Position numbers and translations under genes: made by a program. A stretch of DNA of 64,000 bases from Sandaracinus amylolyticus. Its GTDB lineage: Bacteria; Myxococcota_A; Polyangia; Polyangiales; Sandaracinaceae. The stretch is from NCBI RefSeq assembly GCF_000737325.1, contig NZ_CP011125.1, positions 9,238,001 to 9,302,000 of the forward strand, given 5' to 3'. The notes under the pieces were generated by a model that was given only the letters and a program-made list of their open reading frames with translations, searched no databases and was not told the origin of the DNA. Of the stretch, positions 24,633-33,380 are shown piece by piece. Positions within the stretch are counted from its first letter, which is position 1. The number at the start of each line of letters is the position of its first letter.

Positions 24633-25712
24633 TCACCAGCCGCGCGCCCACTCGGACGACGGCGGCATGGCGCGGCTCTCGGCGCGGGGCGGCTCGGCGG
24701 GAGACGACGTGAACAGGCTCAGCCCGAGGCTCCTCGAGAGCTCGCGCGCGACGAGCTGTCCTCGGATGCTGTTGCCCGCGCCGTCGAGCAGCGGCGAGAA
24801 CGAGCCGAGCGCGCCCTTGCCCGGCGCGACCGCGACGATGCCGCCGGCGATCCCGCTCTTGCCGGGGATGCCGACCTCGTAGAGCCAGTCGCCGGACGTC
24901 TCGTACATTCCCGCGGTCGTCATCACCGCGAGCGCGTACGCGCAGCTCTCCACCGAGACGACGCGCTCGCGCGTCTTCGGCTGCACGCCGCCGTCGGCGA
25001 GCGTCGCGCCCATGAGCGCGAGATCTTCGGCGGTCACCTGCACGCACGACTGACGCGTGTAGAGCTCGGTCGCCTCGGTCGGATGCATCCCGAGCCGGCC
25101 GAGCCCGTGGAGCAGCCACGCCATGCCGTGGTTGCGGTGGTGCGTCTGCATCGCGGACGCGTACACGTCCTCGTCGAGCGCGAGCGGATGTCCGGCGAAG
25201 CGCGCGAGGCCTTCGCTCAGGTGCGCCCACTTCGCTTCGAGGCTCTCGCCCGGCAGATGGCTCGCGGCCGCGAGCGCGCCCGAGTTGACCATCGGGTTGG
25301 TGCGCCCCTCGTCGCCGAAGTCGATCGCAGCCGCGGAGTTGAAGGGCATGCCCGTCGCGTTCGCGCCGATCAGGCGCCGGCACGCGGCAGGACCGAGCGC
25401 CTCGCAGAGCAGCGCGAACGTGAAGGGCTTGGCGACGCTCATGATCGTGAACGGGTGCCGTGCGTCGCCGATCGAGACGAGGCTCCCGTCGATGCCCGCC
25501 AAGCTGACGCCGAAGAGCTCGGGTGAGACGCGCGCGAGCGCCGGATAGACCTCCGAGCACGCGCCCTCGGTGTGGACGCGCGCGTGCTCGAACGCGGCCT
25601 GCACGCGGCGCTGCACGTCGGCAGGAGGCGGCAGGTGTCCCGTGGAGACGTAGAGGCTCTCGTCGGTGAGATCGGTGGGAGCGGGCGGCATCGAGTCGCC
25701 AGATGGGCGCAT
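24633..25712 (-). CDS. glsA: Glutaminase (serine-dependent)
   Basis: 359 residues of the beta-lactamase-like glutaminase family. Family motifs: SVAKPFTFALLCEALG (the Ser-x2-Lys site), FNSAAAIDF, TNPMVNSGALAA, YASAMQTHHRN, and GDWLYEVGIPGKSGIAGGIVAV. It converts glutamine to glutamate and ammonia in the cytoplasm. About 40 residues longer than usual at the ends. ATG at 25712 used; an ATG seven codons later fits equally well. Confidence 0.92.
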   Translation of the reverse strand: MRPSGDSMPPAPTDLTDESLYVSTGHLPPPADVQRRVQAAFEHARVHTEGACSEVYPALARVSPELFGVSLAGIDGSLVSIGDARHPFTIMSVAKPFTFALLCEALGPAACRRLIGANATGMPFNSAAAIDFGDEGRTNPMVNSGALAAASHLPGESLEAKWAHLSEGLARFAGHPLALDEDVYASAMQTHHRNHGMAWLLHGLGRLGMHPTEATELYTRQSCVQVTAEDLALMGATLADGGVQPKTRERVVSVESCAYALAVMTTAGMYETSGDWLYEVGIPGKSGIAGGIVAVAPGKGALGSFSPLLDGAGNSIRGQLVARELSRSLGLSLFTSSPAEPPRAESRAMPPSSEWARGW

Positions 25713-25783
25713 CCCGAGCAGCAGCAACGGCGCGCTCTCCGTCGCACCGCGCCACGTCGGCGCGCCCTCTACGCGACGTCGGG

Positions 25784-27415
25784 TCACGAGCGGCGCGCGA
25801 GCAAGTAGGTCGGCTCGGAGAACGTGGTGTCCTCGACGGCGTAGACGATCTGCCGGCCTTCCTTCTCGCCCACGCACACGCCGTCCTCGGCGAGCGAGCG
25901 CAGCGCCTGCTGCACCGCCCGGAGCGAGAGCCCGACGCGCTTCGCGGCATCGCTCGCGGTCACGCGACCGTCGTGCGCGAGCACGCGCAGCACCGCGTCG
26001 TGGATCGGCGCGGCGCAGCGCGGATCGGGCACCGCGATCGCGGCGCGCAGGCGCAGCGCGATGACGCCCTGGCCGCGCACGATCTCGCCCGCGCCCTCGA
26101 GGTACAGCCGGGCGCGGGTGACGAGCACCTCGAACACGCCGCGATGCGCGATCGCGTCGTAGGGCATCTCGTAGGTGCGCGCGAAGCACTCGGGGTCGGT
26201 CAGCCCCTCGGGGCCCGCGCACGCGAGCACCGCGACGAGCGTCTCGACGCGGCCACGACGCCGCAGCGTCTTGCGCAGGTGCACGCGGGGATGCCGCGCG
26301 ACGAGCGCGCCCGCGGCCCCGAGCACGCGGCGCGGCGCCGCATCGGGCGCGGCGAGGACGATCGCCTCGGCCGCGTCGCGCGACTCGGCGTCGATGCGCA
26401 TGCAGAGGCCGTGGATCGAAGCCGGCGCGGCGATCGTCGCGCCGCTGCACCACGCGGCGAGCTCGGGCTCTTCGGCGCGCGCGTCGACACGCGCGTCGAG
26501 CGCGACGAGGACGTGGCGTGCCTCGCGCGCGGCGAACGCGATCGGGCCCACCGCGTCGAAGAGCGCATGCGCGGCGCGCTCGAGCGCGGGCTCGTCGCCG
26601 GCGGTCGCGGCGCGGAGCACGGACGCGAGCGCCGCTGCGCCGCGCTCCGCGCAGGTCGCGTCGGGCGCGGGGCGAAGCCCCTCGAGGGCCTCGGTGTCGC
26701 CCGCGAGCAGGCGCTCCCAGCGCACCCACGGACGGCAGGGCTCGGCGACGAACCGATCGAGCGCTCCGAGGATGCGCAGCGCGAGGTGCGGATGGCGCGC
26801 GCTCCGGCGCGCCCGCGCGAGCACGAGGTGCGCGAGGTGCTCGTGCGCGGGGAGCGCCTCGGTGCGCGCCATGCGCGAGGCGCGTCGGGCGTGCGCGAGC
26901 ATCGACGTGACGTCGCCGCGGCTCTCGGCGCGGAGCGCGCGCAGGGTGCCCGCATCGATCACCACCGGCGCGCTGCCGGCCTCGCGCGCGAGGCGCTCGA
27001 TCGTCGCGAGCGATGCGTCGTCGTCTTCGAGATCGCCGCGCAGCCACGCCGACCAGGCGTGCCCGAGCGCGAGCCAGAGGCGCGGCTCGGACGCGTCGGG
27101 CAGATCGTGGGCGAGCGCGGCGTGGAGCGACGTGATCGCGTCGAGCTCTCGGCGCGCGAAGCCGAGCACGGCACGGCGCGCGAGGTGGGCGCACGCGAGC
27201 GCGGCGATGGCGCGCGCATCGAGCGGCGTTGTGCGATGTCGCGCGATCTCGTCGACGGAGGGCGCCTCGAACGCGTCGGGATCGAGCAGCGCGCCCGCGG
27301 CCCGGAGCGCGAGCGACCACGCGTGATCGATCGCGGTGCGCGCAGGCTGCGAGACGACGAGCGCGGCCTCGTCGAGCGCGCCTCGGATCATCGCGGCGTA
27401 CGCGCGCTCGCTCAT
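25784..27415 (-). CDS. Helical-repeat protein with C-terminal winged-helix (putative regulator)
   Basis: 543 residues. The first 400 are helical pairs resembling TPR units (HAALAHDLPDASEPRLWLA, HLAHLVLARARRSARH), and the C-terminus has a winged HTH: GRVTASDAAKRVGLSLRAVQQALRSLAEDGVCV, then a short wing. Likely a DNA-binding protein with a helical sensing domain. The ATG overlaps the stop of the upstream PEGA-like gene (ATGA), and that gene overlaps the kinase gene, so all three form one operon. A kinase-regulated transcription factor is a reasonable guess. Confidence 0.7.
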   Translation of the reverse strand: MSERAYAAMIRGALDEAALVVSQPARTAIDHAWSLALRAAGALLDPDAFEAPSVDEIARHRTTPLDARAIAALACAHLARRAVLGFARRELDAITSLHAALAHDLPDASEPRLWLALGHAWSAWLRGDLEDDDASLATIERLAREAGSAPVVIDAGTLRALRAESRGDVTSMLAHARRASRMARTEALPAHEHLAHLVLARARRSARHPHLALRILGALDRFVAEPCRPWVRWERLLAGDTEALEGLRPAPDATCAERGAAALASVLRAATAGDEPALERAAHALFDAVGPIAFAAREARHVLVALDARVDARAEEPELAAWCSGATIAAPASIHGLCMRIDAESRDAAEAIVLAAPDAAPRRVLGAAGALVARHPRVHLRKTLRRRGRVETLVAVLACAGPEGLTDPECFARTYEMPYDAIAHRGVFEVLVTRARLYLEGAGEIVRGQGVIALRLRAAIAVPDPRCAAPIHDAVLRVLAHDGRVTASDAAKRVGLSLRAVQQALRSLAEDGVCVGEKEGRQIVYAVEDTTFSEPTYLLARRS

Positions 27416-28365
27416 CGGAACGTCCCCTCGAGCGCGAGCGAGGTGCCGCCCCAGCGGATCGCGATCGGCCGATCGTCGTGCTCGAGATCGATCACGACGA
27501 TCGTGACGAGCGCGGCGATCGACAGGCCGGCGAGGACGAACCCCGCGATGCTCGCGCCGAGCGCCGCGTCGCGCTCCACGAGCACCGCCTCGCACCCCGT
27601 CGCCGGAAGACCGAGCGTGCAGACCTCGTCGTAGGCACGCTGCCGCTCGTCCACCGCGAAGACGAAGCCGATGCCCGTCGCGAGCGAGGCTGCGCCGAGC
27701 GCGGCCGACGCCACGTACCACGCGCTGAAATCCGGCGTCGCGTCGGGCTCGACCTCGACGCGAGGCGACACGAGCCGCACGAGCGCGGGCGCCTCGCCCA
27801 CCACCAGCGTCGCGCTCGCGCTCGCGAGCACGTCGCCCTCGGCATCGTGGGCCTCGAAGCGATGCGCTCCGGGCGGCAGGCGCACCGCGGTGCTGCGCGG
27901 CAGCGGGCCGAAGTCGAGCCCGTCGACGACCAGCCGCGCGCTGCCGCGATCGAGCTCGACGATCGCCTCGCCGGGCTGGAGGTTCGCCTCGATGCGACGG
28001 CGCCGCCGACCGTCGAGCGACGAGAGCGGATGCACGCGCAAGAACGCGTCGTAGCTCTGTGCCGAGCGCAGCGGCTCGCCCATCAACATCAACGCCGCGC
28101 CTCGCTCGGCGAGCGCAGCGGGATCGCCGAGCGCGCACTGGCGATCGAAGCGCGCGAGCGCGGACTCGGCGATCACGCGCACGCGCGCGCCGCGACGGCG
28201 CGCCTCCGCGATCGCGTCCTGGAGCAGCGCGGTGCCCTCCGTGAGCGCGACGCGCGCGCCGCGAGGATCGTCGCCGTCGCACTCGGGCAACGGCTGCGCC
28301 GCGAGCCGCGATGGTGCCCATGCCGCGGCGAGCGCGAGCAGCAACGTGATCGTCAGTCGAGGCAC
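27412..28365 (-). CDS. Secreted PEGA-like protein with two membrane segments
   Basis: 317 residues, GTG start. N-terminal signal peptide (TITLLLALAAAWAPSRLAA), a helical segment with a TPR-like pattern (ALMLMGEPLRSAQSYDAFLRVHP), then a PEGA-like beta region (LVVDGLDFGPLPRSTAVRLPPGAHRFEA). Two hydrophobic stretches follow near 215-235 and 265-290. PEGA domains often sit beside Ser/Thr kinases in myxobacteria. It overlaps the end of the kinase gene by 13 bases. Confidence 0.75.
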   Translation of the reverse strand: MPRLTITLLLALAAAWAPSRLAAQPLPECDGDDPRGARVALTEGTALLQDAIAEARRRGARVRVIAESALARFDRQCALGDPAALAERGAALMLMGEPLRSAQSYDAFLRVHPLSSLDGRRRRRIEANLQPGEAIVELDRGSARLVVDGLDFGPLPRSTAVRLPPGAHRFEAHDAEGDVLASASATLVVGEAPALVRLVSPRVEVEPDATPDFSAWYVASAALGAASLATGIGFVFAVDERQRAYDEVCTLGLPATGCEAVLVERDAALGASIAGFVLAGLSIAALVTIVVIDLEHDDRPIAIRWGGTSLALEGTFR

Positions 28366-29561
28366 GGGATGCCGGTCGCGGCGCCGCAGTCGGCGTCGGA
28401 AGGCGCGCGATCGCGACGCGCACGGGCACGACGTCGCGCGGGCCGCGGCGCGGGATCCGCCTGCAGCGTGGTGCTCGCCGCCGGCGCGACGACGGGCTCG
28501 GCGGGCGGCGCGGGCTCGACGTTCGGCGCCGTCGCGGGCGCGGCCGCCGCGCGCGGCGGCGGAGGCAGCGGCGTGACCGTGATCACCGGAGGCTCGGCGC
28601 GATCGGTCACCACGAGCGCCGCGATCCCACCGAACGCGGCGAGCGCCGCGACGATCGCCGCGCCGACGAGCGCGCGCCGTCGTGCCGGCGCCGCGCGGCG
28701 GTGCACCGAGGTCGGAGGCTCGGACACGCCCGAGCGCGCCGCCTCCGCGAACGCGCGCGCGAACGCGAGCGTCGTCGGAAAGCGCCGCTCGCGGTCGTGC
28801 TGCAGCGCGCGCTCGATCACGCGCTCGAGCGCCGGTCCGACGTACGCGATCGTGCTCGGCGGCGCGTACGGATCGCCGCGCAGGAGCTTCGCGAGCGCGC
28901 TGCGCGAGTCGTCGGACTCGTAGGGGCGCGCGCCGGTGAGCATCTGGTACGCGATCACGCCGAGCGCGTACTGATCGGCGCGCGCGTCGATGTCGCGCCG
29001 TCCCTCGGCCTGCTCGATCGCCATGTAGAACGGCGAGCCGATCACCATCCCGGTGTGGGTGTGCTCGTCGTCCTCGACGTCGCGCGTGGTGCCGAGGTCG
29101 ATGACCTTCGGCGTCTCGCCCGCGTCGGTGCGCGCGAGGAACACGTTGCCCGGCTTGAGGTCGCGGTGGACCAGGCCGCGATCGTTCAGCAGCTGCACCG
29201 CCTCGGCGATCGGCACCAGGATCGCCGCCGCCTCGGACGGCGTGACGCGCACCACGCGCCGCAGCCGCGACGCGAGCGTCTCGCCCTCGAGCAGCTCCAT
29301 CGGCAGGTAGATCGTGCCGCCGTCGATGCCGGGCTCGTGGGTCTCGACCAGGTTCGGATGCTGGAGCTGCGACGCGATCGTCGCCTCGCGCACGAAGCGA
29401 TCGACGAAGTCGGGATCACGCCCGAGCTCGGGGCGCACGACCTTGAGCGCGCGCAGCTGCCCGGTGACGCGGTTGCGCGCACGGTAGACGACGCCCATGC
29501 CGCCCGACGCGATCTCCGCTTCGATGACGTAAGGTCCGAGGGTGTCGCCCGGGGCTGTCAC
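28353..29561 (-). CDS. Transmembrane Ser/Thr protein kinase
   Basis: 402 residues, GTG start. Kinase domain 10-270: P-loop ASGGMGVVYRARN, Lys40 in RALKVV, HRDLKPGN (catalytic Asp134), and a DLG (155-157) in place of DFG. The activation segment ends YMAIEQ instead of APE. One membrane segment near 288-310 (ALVGAAIVAALAAFGGIAALVV), then a Pro/Ala-rich and Arg-rich tail with two Cys. DLG occurs in some active bacterial kinases. First gene of the operon with the PEGA-like and HTH proteins. Confidence 0.9.
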   Translation of the reverse strand: MTAPGDTLGPYVIEAEIASGGMGVVYRARNRVTGQLRALKVVRPELGRDPDFVDRFVREATIASQLQHPNLVETHEPGIDGGTIYLPMELLEGETLASRLRRVVRVTPSEAAAILVPIAEAVQLLNDRGLVHRDLKPGNVFLARTDAGETPKVIDLGTTRDVEDDEHTHTGMVIGSPFYMAIEQAEGRRDIDARADQYALGVIAYQMLTGARPYESDDSRSALAKLLRGDPYAPPSTIAYVGPALERVIERALQHDRERRFPTTLAFARAFAEAARSGVSEPPTSVHRRAAPARRRALVGAAIVAALAAFGGIAALVVTDRAEPPVITVTPLPPPPRAAAAPATAPNVEPAPPAEPVVAPAASTTLQADPAPRPARRRARARRDRAPSDADCGAATGIPCLD

Positions 29562-29602
29562 GTCGCGGTCTATGGTACTCCAGGGGTGATCGCCGAGCGA
29601 CG

Positions 29603-30022
29603 ATGCGACGATCGACGACAGCGCTGCTCGCTTCGCTGCTGCTCGCGGCCTGCACCACGCCGCGGCTCCTGCCGTTCGACGCGGGCGACGACATGGACGC
29701 GAGCGACGGCGCGCTCGACGCGCCGCCCGACGCGTGGATGTGCGTCGAGGCCACGAGCGCGTGCGCGAGCGAGTCGGAGTGCTGCGGCGATCTGGCGTGC
29801 GCGACCACCGCGACGTCGGGCCCCGAGCGCACCGTGTGCTGCGGGCTCGCGACCGAGCCCTGCTCGTTCATCGACGGCGAGGACTGCTGCGGCCGGCTGA
29901 TCTGCGCGACCACGACGACGTCCGGGACGCGCAAGGTGTGCTGCGCGGAGTCGGGCCAGGCGTGCACGACGTCGACCGGCTGCTGCGGCACGAGCGTGTG
30001 TCGATCAGGCGTGTGCAGCTAG
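29603..30022 (+). CDS. Cys-rich lipoprotein with three CC modules
   Basis: 139 residues. Lipobox LAAC near residue 16, an Asp/Ala linker (DAGDDMDASDGALDAPPDA), then three modules each with a CC pair and a following Cys (SECCGDLAC, EDCCGRLIC, TGCCGTSVC). The spacing suggests small disulfide-knotted domains outside the membrane. It diverges from the kinase gene (41-base gap) and its 3' end overlaps the convergent modC gene by 18 bases. Confidence 0.8.
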   Translation: MRRSTTALLASLLLAACTTPRLLPFDAGDDMDASDGALDAPPDAWMCVEATSACASESECCGDLACATTATSGPERTVCCGLATEPCSFIDGEDCCGRLICATTTTSGTRKVCCAESGQACTTSTGCCGTSVCRSGVCS

Positions 30023-30718
30023 CTCGCGGACGAACGGCGTGGCGGGCGCCGCGACGAGCTCGTCCCACGTGCCCTGCTGCACGACGCGCCCCGCCTCCAT
30101 CACCGCGATGCGCTGGCCCAGCGCGCGCGCCTCCGCGGCATCGTGCGTGACCACGATGCTCGGGATCGCGAGCGCACCCAGCGTGGTCGCCAGGAAGTCG
30201 CGCACCTCGCGGCGCGCGCGCGCGTCGAGCGCGGCGAGCGGCTCGTCCAGGAGCAACGCGCGCGGCGAGATCGAGAGAGCGCGCGCGAGCGCGACGCGCT
30301 GGCGCTCACCGCCCGAGAGCGTGCTCGGCCTCCGCGATGCGAGGTGCTCGATCTGCAGATCGCGCAGCACCTCGTCGATCCGGCGCGCGCGCTCGGCACG
30401 TGCCAGCGCGCTCGACACCGCGAGTTCCACGTTCCCGCGCACGTCGAGGTGCGGAAAGAGCGCGTGATCCTGGGGCGCGTACCCGAGCCGGCGCGCCTCG
30501 ACCGGCGCGTTCACCGACGCGCTCGTGTCGAGGAGCACCACGCCGTTCACCTCGATGCGCCCGCGCGTGACCGGCAGCACGCCGAGCAGCAACGAGAGCA
30601 GCGTCGTCTTGCCCGCACCGTTGGGCCCGACGATCGCGAGCACGCCGGGCCCGGTGTCGAGCTCGACGTCGATCGCCAGCCGCCCCACCTGCGCCTCGAT
30701 GCGGGCGCGCAGGCTCAC
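30005..30718 (-). CDS. modC: Molybdate ABC transporter ATPase
   Basis: 237 residues: Walker A GPNGAGKTTLL, Q-loop YAPQDHALFPHL, signature LSGGERQRVALARAL, Walker B ALLLDEPLAALD, and switch His in VVTHDAAEA. It lacks the C-terminal MOP domain of classical ModC (about 350 residues), so it is a short form. GTG start overlaps the modB stop by four bases. Confidence 0.85.
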   Translation of the reverse strand: MSLRARIEAQVGRLAIDVELDTGPGVLAIVGPNGAGKTTLLSLLLGVLPVTRGRIEVNGVVLLDTSASVNAPVEARRLGYAPQDHALFPHLDVRGNVELAVSSALARAERARRIDEVLRDLQIEHLASRRPSTLSGGERQRVALARALSISPRALLLDEPLAALDARARREVRDFLATTLGALAIPSIVVTHDAAEARALGQRIAVMEAGRVVQQGTWDELVAAPATPFVRELAAHA

Positions 30719-31476
30719 GTCGCTCTCCGCAGCAGCGCGCGCATCGCGACGAAGAGCGCCGCCGCGACCGCGACGAGCACGATCGACATCGCCTGCGCCG
30801 CGCGCAGATCCGACTCCATCGCGGTGTAGATCGCGAGCGGCATCGTCTGGGTCACGCCCTCGAGGTTGCCCGCGAACATCAGCGTCGCGCCGAATTCTCC
30901 GAGCGCGCGCGCCCACGACATCGCGGCGCCGGCGAGCAGCCCCGGCGCGGCGAGCGGCAGCGAGATCCGCAGCAGCACGCGGAGCGGCGACGCGCCGAAG
31001 GTGCGCGCGACGACGATCAGCCGCTCGTCCACCCGGCGGAACGCGCCGAGCGCGGCCTGCACGAAGAACGGCGCGGCCACGAACACCTCGGCCATCACCA
31101 CCGCGAGCGTCGTGAACGCGGGCGATCCCGTCCACGCGCCGACGAGCCCCCGGCGCCCGAACGCGAGCAGCAGCGCGACCCCGGCGACCGCAGGAGGCAC
31201 GACGATCGGGAGCTGCACGATCGTCTCCACCACGCGCGCGACCGGACCGCGCGCGCTGCGCAGCGACCACGCGAGCGGGATCCCGAGCACGACGACGATG
31301 CCGAGGCTCGCGAGCGTGGTGAGCAAGCTGAGGCGCAGCGCGGGCACGACGAGCGGGCTCGCGAGGCCCGCCGCGAGATCGGTGGTGGTCACGACGAGCG
31401 CGACGAGCGGCACCACGAGGAAGATCGCGAGCACGCCGCCGAGCGCCGCGACGAGGATCGACTGCGCGCGCGTCAT
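30715..31476 (-). CDS. modB: Molybdate ABC transporter permease
   Basis: 253 residues with five to six membrane segments (LVAALGGVLAIFLVVPLVAL at the start) and the cytoplasmic EAA loop near residue 190-215 (SWARALGEFGATLMFAG, the usual RALGEFG of ModB/CysT permeases). Start ATG overlaps the modA stop (ATGA). Confidence 0.9.
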   Translation of the reverse strand: MTRAQSILVAALGGVLAIFLVVPLVALVVTTTDLAAGLASPLVVPALRLSLLTTLASLGIVVVLGIPLAWSLRSARGPVARVVETIVQLPIVVPPAVAGVALLLAFGRRGLVGAWTGSPAFTTLAVVMAEVFVAAPFFVQAALGAFRRVDERLIVVARTFGASPLRVLLRISLPLAAPGLLAGAAMSWARALGEFGATLMFAGNLEGVTQTMPLAIYTAMESDLRAAQAMSIVLVAVAAALFVAMRALLRRAT

Positions 31477-32204
31477 GGCGCGAAGCCGTGCTCGGCGAGC
31501 ACGCGCCGTCCGCGCTCGGAGCGCACGAGCTCGACGAATTCGCGCGCCAGCGCGGGGTGCGCGGCGTTCGTCGTGATCGCGATCGGGTACTCCGCGACGA
31601 CGTTGCGCTCGGGCGGGATGCTCACCACGCGCACCTCGTCGCCCGCGGAGCGCGCGTCGGTGCGGTACACGATGCCGGCGTCTGCCTCGCCGAGGCGCAC
31701 CTTCGCGAGCACCGCGCGCACGTCGAGCTCGTGCGACACGATCCGCGCCTCGATGCGCGCCCGGAGCTCCGCGGGCAGGCGCTCGAGGATGCGCCGGGTG
31801 TAGCGACCGATCGGCACGCTCTCCGCGCCGATCACGATGCGCGTGGCCGCGGGCAGATCCTCGAGCGCGCGCACCGGCACGTCGGGCGCGACGACGATCA
31901 CCGGCTCGTTGTGCGCGAACACCACGGGCGACGCGACGAGCCCGGCGCGCACCAGCTCGTCGACGTGCTGCACGTCGGCGGACGCGAGAACGTCGGCGGG
32001 CGCGCCCTGCTCGATCTGCGCGCGGAGCTGCTGCGTGCCCGCGAGCTGGAAGGTGAGCTCGACGTCCGGATGCGCACGCTCGAATTCGTCGCCGATCTCC
32101 GCGAACGTGTCGCGCAGCGAGGACGCCGCGAATACGACGAGCCGATCCTCGCGTGGCGGATCGCTGCACGCCGCGAGCAGCAGCACGAGCGCGAGCGCTC
32201 TCAC
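31473..32204 (-). CDS. modA: Molybdate-binding lipoprotein
   Basis: 243 residues. Lipobox LAAC (Cys13). Substrate-binding fold: LVVFAASSLRDTFAEIG (the ModA Ala-Ala-Ser oxyanion loop), ADVLASADVQHVDEL, AGIVYRTDA and TTNAAHPALAREFVEL. Binds molybdate or tungstate outside the membrane and hands it to ModB. GTG start overlaps the stop of the regulator gene (GTGA). Confidence 0.92.
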   Translation of the reverse strand: MRALALVLLLAACSDPPREDRLVVFAASSLRDTFAEIGDEFERAHPDVELTFQLAGTQQLRAQIEQGAPADVLASADVQHVDELVRAGLVASPVVFAHNEPVIVVAPDVPVRALEDLPAATRIVIGAESVPIGRYTRRILERLPAELRARIEARIVSHELDVRAVLAKVRLGEADAGIVYRTDARSAGDEVRVVSIPPERNVVAEYPIAITTNAAHPALAREFVELVRSERGRRVLAEHGFAP

Positions 32205-33262
32205 GCCGCGCTCACTTCCGCGACGCGCGTGCCGCTCGCGCTCACGTCGTAGCCCAGCGACGCGAGCTCGCGGCGCGAGGGCCCCGCCGTCATCACGTCG
32301 AAGAAGCGCTCGACCCGCGCGTCCGCGAGCAGCGCGCGCGGCACCACGAGGTCGTACCGCTCCTCGGCGAGCGCGACGAAGTCGAGCCCGTACGCGATCG
32401 CCGCGTCACGCGTCGCGATGCCCGCGTCCGCCGCGCCGAGCGAGACCGCGTGCGCGACCTCGAGGTGCCCGCTCGCCTGGATGGTCGAGGGCGCGCATCC
32501 CGCGTCGCGCAGCGCGCGATCGAGCAGGCGCCGCGCGCCCGAGCCCGGCTCGCGGGTGACGACGCGGATGCCCCGGCGGCCGAGATCGCCCGGCCCGCGG
32601 ATCGTGTTCGCGCGCGCGGGCGCGATCACCAGCCCCGCCTCCCAGCGCGCGAGCGTGATCAGCACGAAGCGCCCCGCGCCCGCGTGACGGCGCACGTCGG
32701 GCACGTTCGCCTCGCCGGTGCGCGCGTCGACGAGGTGCACGCCCGCGAGGTGCGCGCGGCGCGACGCCAGCGCCTCGAGCGCGCGCGTGCTCGAGGCCGG
32801 GATCCACACGACGCGCGCCGATCGCGCGGCGAGCACGCCGAGCGCGGGGGCGCAGCCCATGACGATCAGGTTCTCCGCGCTCTCCGCGATCGGACGCACC
32901 GCCTCGACCGTGGCCCTGCCCTTCACCGGCATGCCCGCGATCCCGTCGGCCGCGCGCACCGCGCCGCCGTGCAGCGGGTACGAGACCCAGCGTCCGCCGA
33001 TCTTCGCGAGCGCGACCCGGCCCGGGCGCGTCGCGCCCCAGGGCTCGGCGGAGATCGTCTCCTCGCTCGGCGCGGCGCCGAAGAGCTCCTCGACGGTCGT
33101 GTCGAGCGCGCGCGACAGCCGCAGCGCGACGTCCACACCCGGCACGGCGCGTCCCGCTTCGATCGCGCCGATGCTCTGCCGCGTGAGGCTCGCGGCCGAC
33201 GCGAGCGCGACCTGGGAGAGCCCGCGTGCCTCGCGCAGCGCGCGCAGTCGGTTCGGAGGCAT
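32201..33262 (-). CDS. HTH-substrate-binding-domain regulator of the mod operon
   Basis: 353 residues in two parts: an XRE-type HTH at 1-60 (RLRALREARGLSQVALASAA, TRQSIGAIEAGRAVPGVDVAL) and a PBP type II-like domain at about 90-350 (IVMGCAPALGVLAARS, REPGSGARRLLDRALRDAGC, VAHAVSLGAADAGIATRDAA). The second half resembles the PBP-like domains of molybdate-related regulators rather than ModE. It likely senses oxyanion or cofactor directly. First gene of the mod operon, sharing bases with modA. AAGGAG lies 8 bases before the ATG. Confidence 0.85.
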   Translation of the reverse strand: MPPNRLRALREARGLSQVALASAASLTRQSIGAIEAGRAVPGVDVALRLSRALDTTVEELFGAAPSEETISAEPWGATRPGRVALAKIGGRWVSYPLHGGAVRAADGIAGMPVKGRATVEAVRPIAESAENLIVMGCAPALGVLAARSARVVWIPASSTRALEALASRRAHLAGVHLVDARTGEANVPDVRRHAGAGRFVLITLARWEAGLVIAPARANTIRGPGDLGRRGIRVVTREPGSGARRLLDRALRDAGCAPSTIQASGHLEVAHAVSLGAADAGIATRDAAIAYGLDFVALAEERYDLVVPRALLADARVERFFDVMTAGPSRRELASLGYDVSASGTRVAEVSAA

Positions 33263-33303
33263 GACAAGCGCTCCTTGCAGGGTGCAGCGTGTGCTTGTCA
33301 AGC
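33262..33303 (-). promoter_or_regulatory. Operator/promoter of the mod operon
   Basis: An inverted repeat TGACAAGC (33262-33269) and GCTTGTCA (33293-33300) spans the start codon region. The distal arm is itself part of an 11-base palindrome GCTTGTCAAGC and contains a perfect -35 box TTGACA on the minus strand; the -10 is weak. The layout suits autorepression by the HTH regulator. Confidence 0.6.
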
Positions 33304-33380
33304 ATGACGCGCGCCTCGGCACGTCGCGGTTTTTTCGCCGCGCTCCCTATCCTCGCGGCCTTCTCGTTCGTCCTCCGGGC

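Noticed and set aside
24571-24882. Plus-strand 103-codon frame opposite the glutaminase gene
   Set aside because: Antisense to a well-supported gene; no start signal.
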